From: Sphagnum compactum
Taxonomy: Eukaryota > Bryophyta > Sphagnopsida > Sphagnales
Direction of reading: 5' to 3'
Assembly: GCA_965153455.1 (NCBI GenBank)
Contig: OZ234496.1
Coordinates: 868,001-932,000, forward strand
Length of the DNA stretch: 64,000 bases
Positions 22,820 to 35,019 of the stretch are shown here, in pieces. The notes under the pieces are model-generated. The model made no database searches. It was not told where the DNA came from and saw nothing but the letters and a program-made list of their open reading frames with translations. The position numbers and the translations under genes were made by a program. Numbering within the stretch: position 1 is the first letter of the stretch; each line of letters begins with the position of its first letter.

Positions 22820-23500
22820 ATTAAATCTTCATTTTTTAAATCCATGGCACCCTTTTTTTTTGGGGGAAATGTCAAATGAAAGACTAGTATTTTTTCTTGG
22901 GTGAATGAAGCCCCAGTAATATCTGTTTACAATAAAGATTCCCAATCATATAGAAATAGGAATAGCTACCAAAGATTTAATATGTATCTTGTCCAAATCT
23001 TTCAGTGTTTTCAATATTCTAGAATAGATCGGTAAAAAGATTTCAATTTTTTTTCCTTGTGTAAATTGGACTAAATTTGCTATTTTTGGGGGAAATCTTG
23101 GCCAAATTTTCGATATAATTTTTTTAAAAAATTTATAAAAACAGAAAGCCTGCCAATCATAACTTCAGAGTCCAACAGAAGTTGAGCCTTGTCATTAATT
23201 TTGTTTCTTGGAAATTCAAAATGGTTGTTTTTCGGGAAATTGTTGATATTTTTAAAAAATCTTATACATTTTTTTTAAAATTAAAAAAATTATTTAAAAA
23301 AAACCTTCATCAAAAGCACCCTCTAGTTCTCGACCGTCAACATTTTAGAAATGAATTTTTTTTTGTGTGGTTTTTTAAATGAATAATATGTTTTGATTAT
23401 TTTGAAGTTTTTGAACGCTTCAAACTGACACACTCCACACTTTTTTTAAGCTTTTAAAATTTGTTTAATGTGAGTTACTAGTAAGTTACTGCAACGGTAG
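22820..23500. other. AT-rich intergenic DNA between XRI1-like and GATA genes
   Basis: Long A/T runs; no gene seen. Confidence 0.5.
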
Positions 23501-24776
23501 TAAGTTACTAGTGACGAGAGCGGTACGCCCCCTGGAAGAAAGGAAGGAAGAAGAAGAGCAGGTTCTTCGCCGTGTGTGTGGCGATGGCGTTGGCGACGAA
23601 TCTCTTCTCCGCTCTCCGTCTTTCTTGGCTGCGAGCTTCCATTTCATCACACGCATCTCCTCCGATTCTGGAAAATTGATCTGCAGCAAAACACGCAACG
23701 TTGTGGCCGGACGGCAGCCAGTTTTCTGTAGCATTTTAATGTTGTTTTTTCTCTGAGAAATTTCAGCAAGAGACGGTCTAGCATCGGGTACATACACATC
23801 TCTTTTCTTTCTTCTTCTTCTTCTTGTTCTCCTCTCTCTTTCTCAGTTTCGCCTTGGTTTTTTGTTTTTTTGGCCTAGATTTTGTCTGCAATTGAGGAGG
23901 AGATTTTTGTATTGGACTAGAACGATGTGTTTTAGGGTTCAGTGTAAGTGGTTTCTGTGGTTGTTGTTGTTTTTCCAGTCTCGTGGTTCTCGGTTTCTTT
24001 GTCGTGGTAGGGCTGAGGAATTTCTGGGGAGAGGATAAGTCAGGGAAGTGAAATTGTGATACACTGTGCCTTGAGTTGAAGGAAGTCTATGGATTTTTAG
24101 TCAGGATTGCAGTTGTGGATGAGCATTGGTTCAGCGAAGCACGACGTTCTTAGCACTTGTATTATTACGAATGTGATTGCTGTTGTGATTTTAGCAGCCG
24201 CAGCAATGAGCTTCGTATCCTACTTGACGACAATTTCGTAGTGAATTTGGTCCGCTGAGGTCGAAATCTGATTTTTCTTTCAAGCAGGACCGTGGTCGTT
24301 ACCATCCTTTTTTTTCACGTGTTAGTAGAAGAGGTTCTTGCACGAGTGTGCTGTCTTTATGGTTATTCTAGGGGTTTGTAATGCTTGATTTGAGGAAAGA
24401 AGGTGCTCAACATGCCCCAAGTCTTTTCCTATGGTTTGGAAATTTGAATGACTTTGAAGTTGTGAGATTATGTACTCTTTTTGTCATTGACATCTTTTTC
24501 CTGACTGGTTGGAGCAGGATCAAATGGTCAAAGCAGTGGTGTAAGATAGTTGAGATGGTTGAATTTTGACTTCACCGAGTATAGCAGCCAAGCATCAAGA
24601 TGGTACTTTTCTTTCATGTGAAACTTGGTGCATCACCGACACATTGATTGAAAGCCCCAAGTGTAATCCACTGGACCAGAGGTGAACATTTGAGTGTGAG
24701 ATTCAACCTGTTTGATATTACGGCACACACAGGGCACAGGAGGTTGTCAATTTCTGTAAGGAAAAGACATTGTGGG
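23501..24776 (+). promoter_or_regulatory. probable promoter and long 5' leader of the TIFY-GATA gene
   Basis: Composition changes sharply from AT-rich to mixed near 23500 and stays so up to the start codon. CT-rich runs near 23800-23850 and possible leader splice sites (CATCGG|GTACAT near 23787; GGAGCAG|GAT near 24520) suggest at least one intron in the 5' untranslated region. A CACGTG lies at 24316-24321. Transcription start and leader structure are inferred only. Confidence 0.45.
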
Positions 24777-27206
24777 ATGTCAGACACAGATCACCTTGTG
24801 CATGCTCAAGCCCTGCATGCACATCGTATTGGGCTACACCCACACAACGTAAGCCATGGCTTAGATCTTGGACATCCTCAGCGGCATCACTCTCTTGCGT
24901 TCACAATGTACATATGCTCATGTCAAACCTAATGTGAATGCAAATACCTTGGTGCAGGCTCAAGTCCTAGGCAAGGTACAGGGAGACTCAGATAGAGGGC
25001 ATGTACACTATGGACATGGAATGCATCACAGTCAGGAGAATGGAGCTGGAACAGAGGAGCCTGATGATGACCTTGGTGATGAAGAAGGGTTGGATGAAGT
25101 CATGATGCATTCTGATGGAGGAGGTCAGGAGGAGGGGCCTGTTCAGCCTCTATCTGTTCGTTCTCAAGGCTCCACACAGCTGACCCTCTCTTATCAGGGT
25201 GAAGTATATGTGTTTGACACAGTTCCTCCTGAGAAGGTAAAGAGTTGTGTCCTTGTGATGGAAGCTGTATGTTTGTGTGGTGGGATGTATGTATTAACAC
25301 AGATTGGCAGTGTAGTTGAAATCAAAGGGGTTGTAAGTTCTAGAGGAAGTGGTTGATGTTTGGTGAGGCAGGTTCAAGCTGTGCTACTTTTACTGGGAGG
25401 CCGAGAGATTCCACCTGGCATGTCAGGTGCCAATATGTCATATCACCATCATCACAAGGTATGGCCAACTTTTCAGCCCTCCTTAGGGTTGGTTGGGAAG
25501 ATAAGCAGAAGATGCAACACTTTAGGTATGCATACAGAGATTGAATTTTGAGGTATGACAAAAGTGATTTTGGTTGGGAGGCAGGGACTCTCAGAGCTTC
25601 CTGCACGCATGGACATGCCACATAGGCTAGCATCTCTCACAAGATTCCGGGAGAAGCGTAAGGAGCGCTGTTTTGACAAAAAGATCCGCTACACTGTGCG
25701 TGCAGAGGTTGCCCAAAGGTAGGCACTTTTGTCCCCTCTGTGGCCACAAAATGTGGCTTTAGAAAACTCTTGCAACTCATTAACTTATTCACTTGAGAAT
25801 GTTTGGATGTGGGGAAGAGGGTAAAGAATGATGAGATGGAGCCTATTTATGGATCCTGTACAGGATGCAGCGCAAGAAGGGTCAATTTGCATCAGCACGA
25901 CCTGCGGGCGAGGAGGCTAGAAGTGCTAATTCAGATGGCAATGTAGTTCCTGCGCAGGTTGCAGGTCCCATGAGTGCACAGGCAGAAGCTGTGTATGTTA
26001 CATCTTTATCTTTCTCTGTTTTGATCTGGAATTTCGTAGATTAGGGAACTATCATAATCCTGATGATCAATCAGGGAATGACAGTAATCAAGCATCTCTT
26101 GAATGTTTGAAAGTTGCAACTTAGTGATCCGTAAGACTTGGGAGATTTTTGGCCATTGTGAATGTGTTGCTTATTGCAGAAGTTCAGTAGCTCAAAAGAT
26201 TTCTAAGAGCGTTTCAATAGACTATCTTGGTAGTTGGAAAGCTTCTTTTGGAGAAGAAAAAACTTCAGAAAAACTTGAGTAGGATGATTAGTGTGCTGAC
26301 ATTAGGTTCTCTTGATGGGGCAGGTGTGTGCATTGTGGTATTGGGGAGAAGTTGACCCCAATGATGCGCCGGGGACCAGCGGGACCACGAACACTATGTA
26401 ATGCGTGTGGCTTGATGTGGGCTAATAAGGTGAGCTCTATGTCTGGGTCCCTTCTTTGGTTTCACTCAGTCTATTAACAGTCCCATATTATAGATTTCAG
26501 GTGAAAAGGTGGGATGCACATCATTCCTTTCTCTTATGCATGGTTTGGGTCACAGGGGTTACTGAGGGACCTGTCAAAGAACCTTCCACCTTCACAAGTG
26601 AACCAGCAGCCACATATGCTTCAACAACAAGAAGTAAGCTTCTCTGCTTCTTCCCTGTCTAAATCATGTTCATGCAGTTCAGTGTCCAGGTTTTGTTGAT
26701 CCCTCACATGCACCTATGGCTGAATTGACACCTTGTGAGGTGTGATCTGGAGGATACAGATCATTCAGCAGCAACAGGAGCAGGTAGCAACACTACAACA
26801 GTCTCCCAATGACTCTCCTCAACCTGGGGTACTTTTTCCTAACCACTGCAGTCCCTTTGAACATGATTTAGCAGTTGCAATTATGTGTGGAGCCTATTAG
26901 TATTTTAAGTTAGGAATGCCAAAGGATGTGCCTCTTGCAGCAACAAGCAGGAATCATGCAACTTTGTGTTTACTGGTAGTTCAACTGGATAAGATGTAAG
27001 AATTGGGATGATGATACAATTGCAAGAAGCAGGTATCTGGCAAACTAAGCAGGATTATTGTTCAGATGTGTGGGTTTGAAAGTTTCTGGAAACAGGTAAA
27101 TGTATCATAACAGAGAGATGAACTTGACTGAACTGAAAATCATGTGCAGAATGAGGTGCAGCAGGGAAACCAAGACACAGATGCAGGGCAGAACAAGGAG
27201 AAGTGA
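24777..27206 (+). CDS. ZML: TIFY-CCT-GATA transcription factor (ZIM-like / GATA24-28 group)
   Basis: Nine coding exons: 24777-24848, 24958-25236, 25372-25458, 25585-25718, 25864-25992, 26324-26429, 26556-26633, 26760-26828 and 27150-27206 (TGA). All are GT..AG with matching phases, giving 336 residues. Domain order: acidic N-terminus ([15 protein letters not shown], about 56-70), TIFY motif in the non-jasmonate TLSYQG form (100-105) with [23 protein letters not shown] domain about 157-200 ([20 protein letters not shown] with [20 protein letters not shown]), and a plant group-III GATA finger CVHC-X20-CNAC with cysteines at 235, 238, 259 and 262. A Gln-rich tail follows. This architecture defines the ZIM/ZML proteins, nuclear GATA-binding regulators linked in Arabidopsis to growth and light responses. 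Start chosen because [14 protein letters not shown] continues in phase and fits family N-termini. The last two small exons are the least certain. Confidence 0.9.
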
Positions 27207-28174
27207 GTGGAGAAATGAGTGCAATGGCCCAATCCTGTGACTACTGTTCATTAGCTCTCTTTTTTTCTCTCTCAAAACACAATTTGAACACAAATTCCTT
27301 TTTGCATTCATTCACACTCAGCAATTTGAGTCTAGGAGGAAAATGTGGTATACAGTTTACACCTATTAACTCATCAAGTGCATCCAGTTGTGAGGTTTCT
27401 TGAGGTGGGGAATGCTTTGTGTATGCAACAGAAACATGTCAGACACATCACATGTCAGACACATCAGGTTCAAACCTGGTGTGCAATGGATCATAAGTGC
27501 AGATGTATTCTTGTCTTGGTAATGTTGGTTTTCCAAGGTTTGAACTGAGATGAGTTGGTGATGGAATTGGTCAATAGAATCAAGCAACTCATGTGCAGCA
27601 CATGAAATCTGGGTGTGTACTAATATAAGCATTCCAGTAGTTTGCTCTTAGTGTTTCAGAAAATCAACAATTGGCTTGACATGTGCACAGAGATAGCTGT
27701 TTTGCCATTATCTCAAATAAACATACAAGCAGAGGTGCAGCAATCTTTACTGTCACATACTATTACTAGAGGTTAACTGCTGTGATGCAACTAATTAATG
27801 GTTTTGGAGAAATGGAAATGCTAATCCCACTCAAATTGAGCTGTTTTGGACATGGAAATTGATTTAGAGATACAGATTCATATCTTGAGAAGCTATGCAC
27901 TCAATGGGAAACTGATATTCCTTTTGTTTCATGATACTATGAATCCCCCCATTGAGCTCAAACATCTGAAGTTTGAGCTGATTGAATGTTGATTGGTAGT
28001 TGTTTGAGAGAAGGTATCCCAGAATAAATGGCTGCAGCAATGTTTGTGCTCTCACAAATTTTGGATCATCAATTTGGCTGGCAAGGGAAAAACAAACAAG
28101 AATGAGTAAAATGCCCTTTTACCTGACCACCACCCATCAAACTCTCTTCCAAAGATGCGCAAAGGAATAACTTG
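27207..28174. other. convergent intergenic region between GATA and DUF688 genes
   Basis: Should hold the 3' untranslated regions of both convergent genes. An AATAAA lies near 27716 on the plus strand. A minus-strand open stretch, about 28055-27864 (LQPFILGYLLSNNYQSTF), is not recognised and could be a further 3' exon of the DUF688 gene, but no phase-compatible acceptor was found. A 17-bp duplication (CATGTCAGACACATCA) lies near 27437. Confidence 0.45.
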
Positions 28175-31100
28175 TCATGTGCAAAAGGCAGATGAAGGAG
28201 CCCTCACCTTGCTGAAAGTGAATTCACTAGTTGATTGAACATTGCCATGGTGATGGAATAATCTTCCTGTGTTGGGGTAACAGTGCCTTATACACTTGTG
28301 AAGCACACGCTTGAGCGACTTGTAAATCCTTTCCTGTGCGAAAACAATTTCCAAAATCTCCAAGTCAAATTTGTTGGCCTGTAAATCCAGTCCTCAATGA
28401 CAACAGTTTCCAAAATACCAAATCAAATTTGTTGGCTGTGCCCATCAGTCAGTCGTGGTAAGAGACTACAGAACCATGCAGAAGAGCTCATTCGTAAGTA
28501 CTTACAATTAAGCTTGTTTTTCTGCGAATCTTTCGGGATGGCATTCGCAGTCTGATGCTATGTGACTTTGTGAACTCCTTCCTCTTCTTGGATAGCAAGT
28601 CTGAAGAAGGAGACAATAACTCCAAGGTAGCTGCGTAGGCTGGTGATCGATACCCATCCTCTGGATTACTTGTAAGGTCATGCAAAGCTGTGGAAGAAGT
28701 TGAAGTTGTTGTGCCTCTGTTGCTCCAGGCCGTGGGGGTCTCACCACTGGTGATCATGAACTTGACAGGCGAAAGCTTGACACCCAGACATGGTGCAGAG
28801 TGTGTCTTTGGGGAATCATCACAAAAGTCTTGAGCACCACCACATGATGCTGCATCTTGTTCAGCAACAGAAGGCATGGTATATGGCAACCTGGTTTGAG
28901 CTTCTGGACTTGACGTTTCCACTGGACTTGAGGATGAGTCATCATGTTCCTCCTGCAGACATGCAGCAGCACCTCCATTCTTGGCACCATTTGGTTGAGC
29001 CAGATGTTGTGCAAGACTCCTGTTATTACCTCCAATGCTGCTGCTGTCAGATTGCAGCACTGGACCATTGAGATCCAAACTAGACTGGAATGCAGTTGCA
29101 AGTGTGGGTGCCCATATCTCTGTGTTGTGGATCTTGTGCTTATGTTTGGATCGTCGCCAATGGTGAGACCCTGTTCGACATAGCTTCATGATAGCTCGCA
29201 CTCCCTCCGAAGCACCACCACCTCTGCTAGCTGCTGCTGCTCCCTTAATTCCTGCATGACCATAATCCGCTGTGGTAATGGGACCAAAAAAAGGTGAACC
29301 GATTGGAGAGCTACAACTGGGATGATCCCAAGTTGTTGCAGGAAAACTGGAAGTAGGACTTGCATTGTCGGTGAAAGAATGCTCAAAAGACTCATAAGAT
29401 GCACAAGAGAGAGACTGCGTGAGTGTGTTCATGAGTGCTGCGTTCGATGCTGTTTGTGGGTGGATGTCTCTATCCGAAGCAGCAGAAGTTTGTGTCTGTG
29501 TGTCTCTGTCCGAAGCAGCAGAAGTTTGTGTCTGTGTATCTCTGTCTGAAGCAGAAGATGACGGGTCTGAAGTCAGAGTTTGACAATTGCGAAATGGTCC
29601 ATGAAGAGTGCTCCTCGGTGACCATATCTCCTGGCTCATCCCAGCTTGCTGCTGCTGTCCATCAGCCCATCCCTCAGAGCCAGTACTTTCAGAGCCACCA
29701 GCAACAATGCTTGAACCTGGATTCCCACAAAACATTTTGCAAACAACCCAAGGAAAAACAATGCCAAATCTGTCAGTCAATCAGCAAAAAGAAGAATTGC
29801 AGCTACATAAAAATTGCTCCCAAAGAATGCTTGAAAAACTGCAGCAATCAACTGTACCTCACAAACTATAATCTCTCAGTCAAGCTCAAAGCATTGATGC
29901 AACATGCGCCCTCAAAACAGGAACAAGAAGAACAAGAAGATAAAGAAGATTAAGGACAACAACAAGAATGATCCGCATGGGTTTGCAGAGCTAAGTGTGA
30001 GCAACAACAGGAATTTCTTCATCGCTACAGCTGCTGCCTGCATTTGATTCCAAGCTTTACCTTTGGGTTTGCTAGGAGGAGTTGTGAACAAGGACTGCCT
30101 CACATTCTTGGCTTGCACAGGCCAATTCAGATCCTCCAATGCACTATCCAACGTGAACTCAAGAGGAGGAGATGGTGCCGAAGTCGCTCTTCTCAATGTT
30201 GTCAGCTGCTTTGCCAAGGCATGAATTCTGGAAGGTGACATTGCCATCCTCAAGGGTGACACTACTGCAGCAGTTCTTGTCATCATCATCCCCCCCGAGA
30301 CTGCCACCATGGATGGTGACTTGGACCTAGATTGTGATTTCGAGCCAGCAGGAAGAGGAGTTGTGCTCTCCAGGGGACCTGATCTATGGTGATGCTCAGA
30401 TGTAAATGTCATGGGCCTTGAGCTTCTCCCTAGCAGCAGCTGCTGCTGAGCTTTGCTCCCACCATCAGCGTTGCTGTCATGCCTGCTGTTGCTGCGCTTG
30501 TAAGCTCCCTCCAAAGGTCCTGAAGTATGACCTGAAGTGAAGCTATGGCGGAGTATGTTGTTATGGACATTGTTGTATTCGGTTTGATGCCAGTTGAGCT
30601 CCTCGCCATCACTCTCAGCTGCAAAAATCCCTGCTGCCTCTGTTGCTGCATTTGCACCATTTGTCTTGTGTGCCAGATGCTTGGCCAGAGCTTGAATTTT
30701 TGAAGGTGAGATCGACCTCTTGGAAGGTGACTTCGACAACCTTTTTGAAGGTGATCTTTGCAATCTCCTCCTTGTGGGTGACCTCGAAGACTTACTACTG
30801 CTTGTTCTTGTTGTTGATGATGCCGGTTGATGCTGCTGCTGGTGTTGCAGCTTCGCTGCAGAGAAGAAGCTGGGACTCATGAGCTCAGCCGCCGGGCTCG
30901 AGCGTTGGTAGTAACCGATTAGAGGACCACTCATGGAGACATATTTGCTGGTGCGGTGGTGTTGTTGCCCGAGCTCCTGCTCAAGCTCAAACTGTCTGCA
31001 GATCATGGAGGTGGATCGGTGGGGACTGGCCAAGAGTCGAGGAGGAAGCTGAAGGCTCTGCATTCGCCTCAAGCTGGATTTTGCAAGCTCCTGATGCTTT

Positions 31101-32317
31101 GGCTTGCCAGGAGCTTCCTCCCACTTGAAGGGGATGATGCTTGCAAGCTCCTGACGCTCAGCTTCAAGAGTGCTGCAGCTGCTGCGGCTCTTGCTGCCAG
31201 GGACATGAACACCACTGGTGTTGTCATCGCTGCTGGAGATCAGAGGACAACTCTCGACGAGAAATTTAGCAGCAGCAGGAGCAACAAGATCAATGTGAGC
31301 TTCAGATTCGATTTCGGAAATCATGTGCGCCGCGATGTCCATGCTCGACCTTCTGCTGGAGCCGAAGTTTTGGTCTGCCGCTGCTACGGCGGCAGCGACG
31401 ACGTCAGATGAGGAGGAGGCCGTCGGGGTCGTCGTCGCGTAGAACCGGTGGCTGCTGCGAAAGCTGGTGGAGCGAGAAGACCTGCCGGGCTGCTGCTGCA
31501 GTTGTCGCAGCAGGCGTCCGGAGCTCATAGTGACACAATCCTGCTGCTGCTCCAAGGAAGTTGTTGTCGACTTGGGCTTTCCGGGAGCTTCTTCCCACCT
31601 GAATGGGATAGCTGCAAGCTCGTGCTGTGGGCTGCTTTCTTGAGATGTGTTGAGCGCATCCCAGGCTATGGAAGCCGTCGGCCTTCGCTTCACCGGAACA
31701 AGCTTCTCATCCCTGCTGCTGCTGCCGCTGAGCTTGGGAACCGCCGCCGCCGGAAGAGAAGCTCCTCCAGCTTCGACAATTACCGCAGCTTGATTCCATG
31801 AGCTTCTCACATCCCTGCTGCTGCTGCCGCACTTCCTCCTCATGTAAGAAGCTGCTTCTTTTGCTCGACCGCTTTGCGAGAGAAGAAGCAGCTCCTCCAG
31901 CTGCTGCAGCTGATCATGATGAAGATGCAAGCTTGTCGCCGATCCTTCTTCTTGATGATGGTCCTCATCATGTCGTGTTCCTTGCAGGAAAGCTGCTGGA
32001 GTAGTACTACTGCTTGCTTCCAAATGGGTTTCCTCGAGGCTGTCAGGAATCCGTTGCTCTTGCTCACTATAGTCTTCTGGTCTGAAGCTGCTAGCATCAG
32101 CTATGCAACTAGAACCAACTTCACGCTCACTCCACTTCCGCAAATGCTCACCAGCTCCACCACCAACTCCCTCGAGAAGTTTGCGACTCGCTGCTGCTGC
32201 AGTTGCAACACTGCTGCTGCAGCAGCTTCTTGTGTCAGCAGCTTCTTGTGTCAGTACCAAGGGGCCACTGAAGAAAGCTCGCATTTTGGGAGCCGCTGCA
32301 TGGCTTGTCGTCTCCAT
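28175..32317 (-). CDS. DUF688-type protein with two WEEAPGKPK boxes
   Basis: Minus-strand exons: 32317-30061, 29716-28506 and probably 28333-28175, about 1,208 residues. The 30060 donor (GTAAAG) and 29717 acceptor keep phase. The 28505 donor is a strong GTAAGT; if it is not spliced the protein ends at 28488. The hallmark of plant DUF688 proteins, PF(R/K)WEEAPGKPK, occurs twice (about 239-249 and 396-407). A second module is also doubled: SPSKIQALAK...ELNW (537-576) and SPSRIHALAK...DLNWP (694-732). SGPL recurs near 17, 463, 599 and 646. The rest is Ser/Gln/Ala-rich and probably disordered, with an Arg-Ser stretch (SPTRRRLQRSPSKRLSKSPS). Exon 2 carries three SDRDTQTQTSAA-like repeats. No membrane span or signal peptide is apparent. 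Function of DUF688 is unknown. The start is chosen as the first ATG in frame; ATG 32284 is an alternative. It seems longer than typical angiosperm relatives. Confidence 0.75.
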
Positions 32318-32717
32318 ACCAGCAATGCAACTGCCTTTCCCAGACCATGAGCTTCTTGACTGGCAATCCAAGGTTCCTCCTCCTCCTGCTCTTGCTCCTC
32401 CTTTCTTCCTCCTGCTTCAGGCGACAAGATGAATTGTGGAAGCAACCAGTTCTCAGCTCTCGTCAACTCCTCAATGCTTGAATCCTTGTGACTTCAAGAG
32501 GCGATGCCGGGCACAGCATGTGCTACATTGCACTCCGGGGGGGGTGAAACAGCACTCATCTTCTTCACACCCACACCATTGACTACAATGTTCTTCTTTT
32601 GCAACAGCTTGGATTGCATGGAGGCAATGCTCCTGCTGTAGCTGCAGCTGCCTCCAACAACACCCACATCTCTGTTGTGCAACAACACCATAATCAGAGA
32701 TACCGAAACAAGTTCAC

Positions 32718-33254
32718 TGTTCATTTCATGCAAGAACAATGCTCATGAATTCCCAACCAACAAAACGTTGTTTTCTCTCTCTCATACGCAGACGGACACA
32801 CAGACAGACAAGGAGCTCTTGCAGCAGGAGAGGACTCTTCTGTTGATTTCATGCAACAACAACAATGGTGAAGAAGAGACCCAACCAACAAACAGTGGTT
32901 TTTCTTCCTCTCTCTCTCTCTAGTGCAGGCAGGCACACACACACAGACATACAGACAGAGAAGGAGCTTTTGCAGCAGAGTGACACTCTTTCTGTTGATT
33001 TCATGCAACAACAACAACAGCAATGATGGTGAAGAAGAGACCCAACCCAACAAACAGTGGATTTTTTTTCTTTTTTTTCTTTTTTTCTCCAGTGCAGACA
33101 GAAGAAGACACAGATGGAGCTTTTGCAGCAAGAGTGTGTCTCTCTCACTCTTTCTGTTGATTTCAATGCAACAACTATGGTGGCTGCAGACCCAACAAAC
33201 GGTTTCCTCCAAAACACAGCTTTCTCTAGTGCTGCAGAAGACAGACACAGACAC

Positions 33255-33300
<46 letters not shown>
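32718..33300. repeat. four-unit tandem array (122-162 bp) upstream of the DUF688 gene
   Basis: Units share CTGTTGATTTCATGCAACAA, then GAAGAAGAGACCCAACC and AACAAACAGTGG, a CT-rich run, GTGCAG, CACACAGACA and GGAGCTTTTGCAGCA. Anchors lie near 32718, 32840, 32992 and 33154. The array ends in (GA)n at 33258-33297. It begins about 400 bp upstream of the DUF688 start codon on that gene's strand, so it may lie in the promoter or 5' leader. On the minus strand three units open with a reading frame starting (M/L)KSTE. Confidence 0.85.
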
Positions 33301-34579
33301 ATGGAGCTCTCTCCAGGCACAGTTTGAGTTCAAAAACTGTGACTTTGTCTTCTGCTTCTTCTTCTACCCATAGTGTTTTTGCAACTCTGGTTGTTTTGCA
33401 ACTCTGGTTGCTGCTTGCAAATATGACATTACGAAGACACTCAATCACACTCACTGACTGTGTGAGCATTTGTTTTGTGTGTGAGAATTTTGGTTTCTTT
33501 GATTTCACCTTAATTTTGTGTGGCCAAACTTGGCAACAAAGAGATTTTGGAATCTGACAGTAATAAAAAGAGTTTTTTTCCTTCTTCAAAAAAGCTCATA
33601 GTGATAATAATCTTTTCACTGAATATCACATCTCAGCTTTGTGCTTAATTTAAAAGCTCATAGTAATATTTTTGAATAAATCATCAGCTTTGCTTAATCA
33701 AAAAAAAGCTCATGGTAATATAAATTATAATATTCTTGATGAATAAAAAAAAAGGCTTATATCTTTTGAGTCCTGACTCCACAGTCAGTTCAAGTGCTTT
33801 GTTTGATCATGATATGATTTAGCCTAATCAAGAGGTACTGATTGAACGTTAAGTTCACTAATTGAGCTTGAACTCCTCTCCAAACAATTCTCTGTTTTTT
33901 CTGTTTTCCTTTTCTTTGAAGGGGGGTGGTGTATCTCCCTCCAAGATAAGTTCTTAGTCCCGTTCACACTCCCTCCTCCCAGATAGGTTATTGGGTCCCT
34001 TTCACACACCTCATGTTTGGGTGCCCACATTTTTGTGACTTCTATGTGTTTTGGGGGGTTTTAGCAAGGGACCCATTTTCCATCATCATTTTAGTAGCTG
34101 GTGTTGGCTATTATGGTTAACAGCTAGCTAGCTGTAAAAACTCCCACAACTAACTTCTCTGCAAAGAATGGGCAGGGGCGAGGGTGTGTGGGGGCAAGTA
34201 GCTTAGAGCATAGTTGTATTAATCAGCTTCACAAGTAGTCACTTCTCCTCCTTGAAGCAATGATTCTCTTAGCTTGTTGTTACACTGATTGTTGTTTAAT
34301 GATTCTTTTCTGTTGTTGTTACATGTCGGGTTGTAGTTTTTATTACTGGAACCCATTGTAAGATGGATGCGGTTGAAGTTGTTTATACTTGAAACAAGGA
34401 ATCCTTACCTATCTCAATACATGGCAAGAGGAAAATGTCATGATAAGAAGCCAACAGTCGCACCCCTGCATTTAAAAGACAGCCTCTCTTTTTTTTCACT
34501 CCAATGACATTCATAATCTGCCATTACACAAATTTCCTAGTGTACACTCTATTAATTTGATACATAGTATAAGTATTGG
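33301..34579. other. intergenic DNA upstream of the DUF688 gene
   Basis: No gene recognised. Three short AAAAGCTCATRGTRATA-like repeats lie at about 33591-33730. Confidence 0.5.
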
Positions 34580-34945
34580 ATCTTTTCAAAAATATTCATA
34601 CCACCTTGGTATTGCTCCTTGGACCTTGTTAAGAGAATTCACACCATCCTGTTAGGCTACTGGTATTGGATCCTTTTTAAAACTTTCATACCACCCTGGT
34701 CCTGGTATCAGGGTCCAAGGCTGATTTTTAACTAGTGTGAAGCACATATATACCTCAGGTATTAAGAGCAATATAATCTTGATGCAAAGTTTGTACTTTA
34801 TATTACCTCTGGTACCTGCTAGGCAAGTATTGGTACTATGCTGATGTTCCCTCGCGTCCTTACCAGGCAAGTATTGGCTTGAGGTTGGTATTGCCTCATG
34901 TCCTTACCAGGCAGGGACTGGAAGGAGGCTGGTATTGTCTCAAGT
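34580..34945 (+). repeat. direct repeats (about 79 bp and about 50 bp units)
   Basis: TATTGGATCYTTTTYAAAA followed by TTCATACCACCYTGG occurs at about 34577 and 34663. Then TACCAGGCAAGTATTGG-type units recur near 34815, 34860 and 34905. Degenerate, non-coding. Confidence 0.65.
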
Positions 34946-35019
34946 CATAGGAGTCAGGTGGATTCTTTGATACTAGAACCAATATGAGTTTGATTCCAAC
35001 CAATGTTGGGTGGTTTAGC

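Noticed and set aside
27864-28055. Fourth DUF688 exon or separate small gene (LQPFILGYLLSNNYQ)
   Set aside because: The only nearby acceptor puts it out of frame with the preceding exon, and the sequence is not recognised.
28790-29953. Plus-strand frames up to 172 codons over DUF688 exon 2 and the intron
   Set aside because: Antisense to a coding exon and built from CTGTGTCTCTGTCC repeats.
30956-32350. Plus-strand frames of 110-158 codons opposite the DUF688 gene
   Set aside because: They mirror the Ser/Gln/Leu codon bias of the minus-strand exon; the DUF688 motifs decide the strand.
32721-33589. Minus-strand frames of 199 and 246 codons
   Set aside because: They run through the tandem array and (GA)n tract; two different frames are open over the same units, as expected of a repeat. 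Possible uORFs are noted separately.
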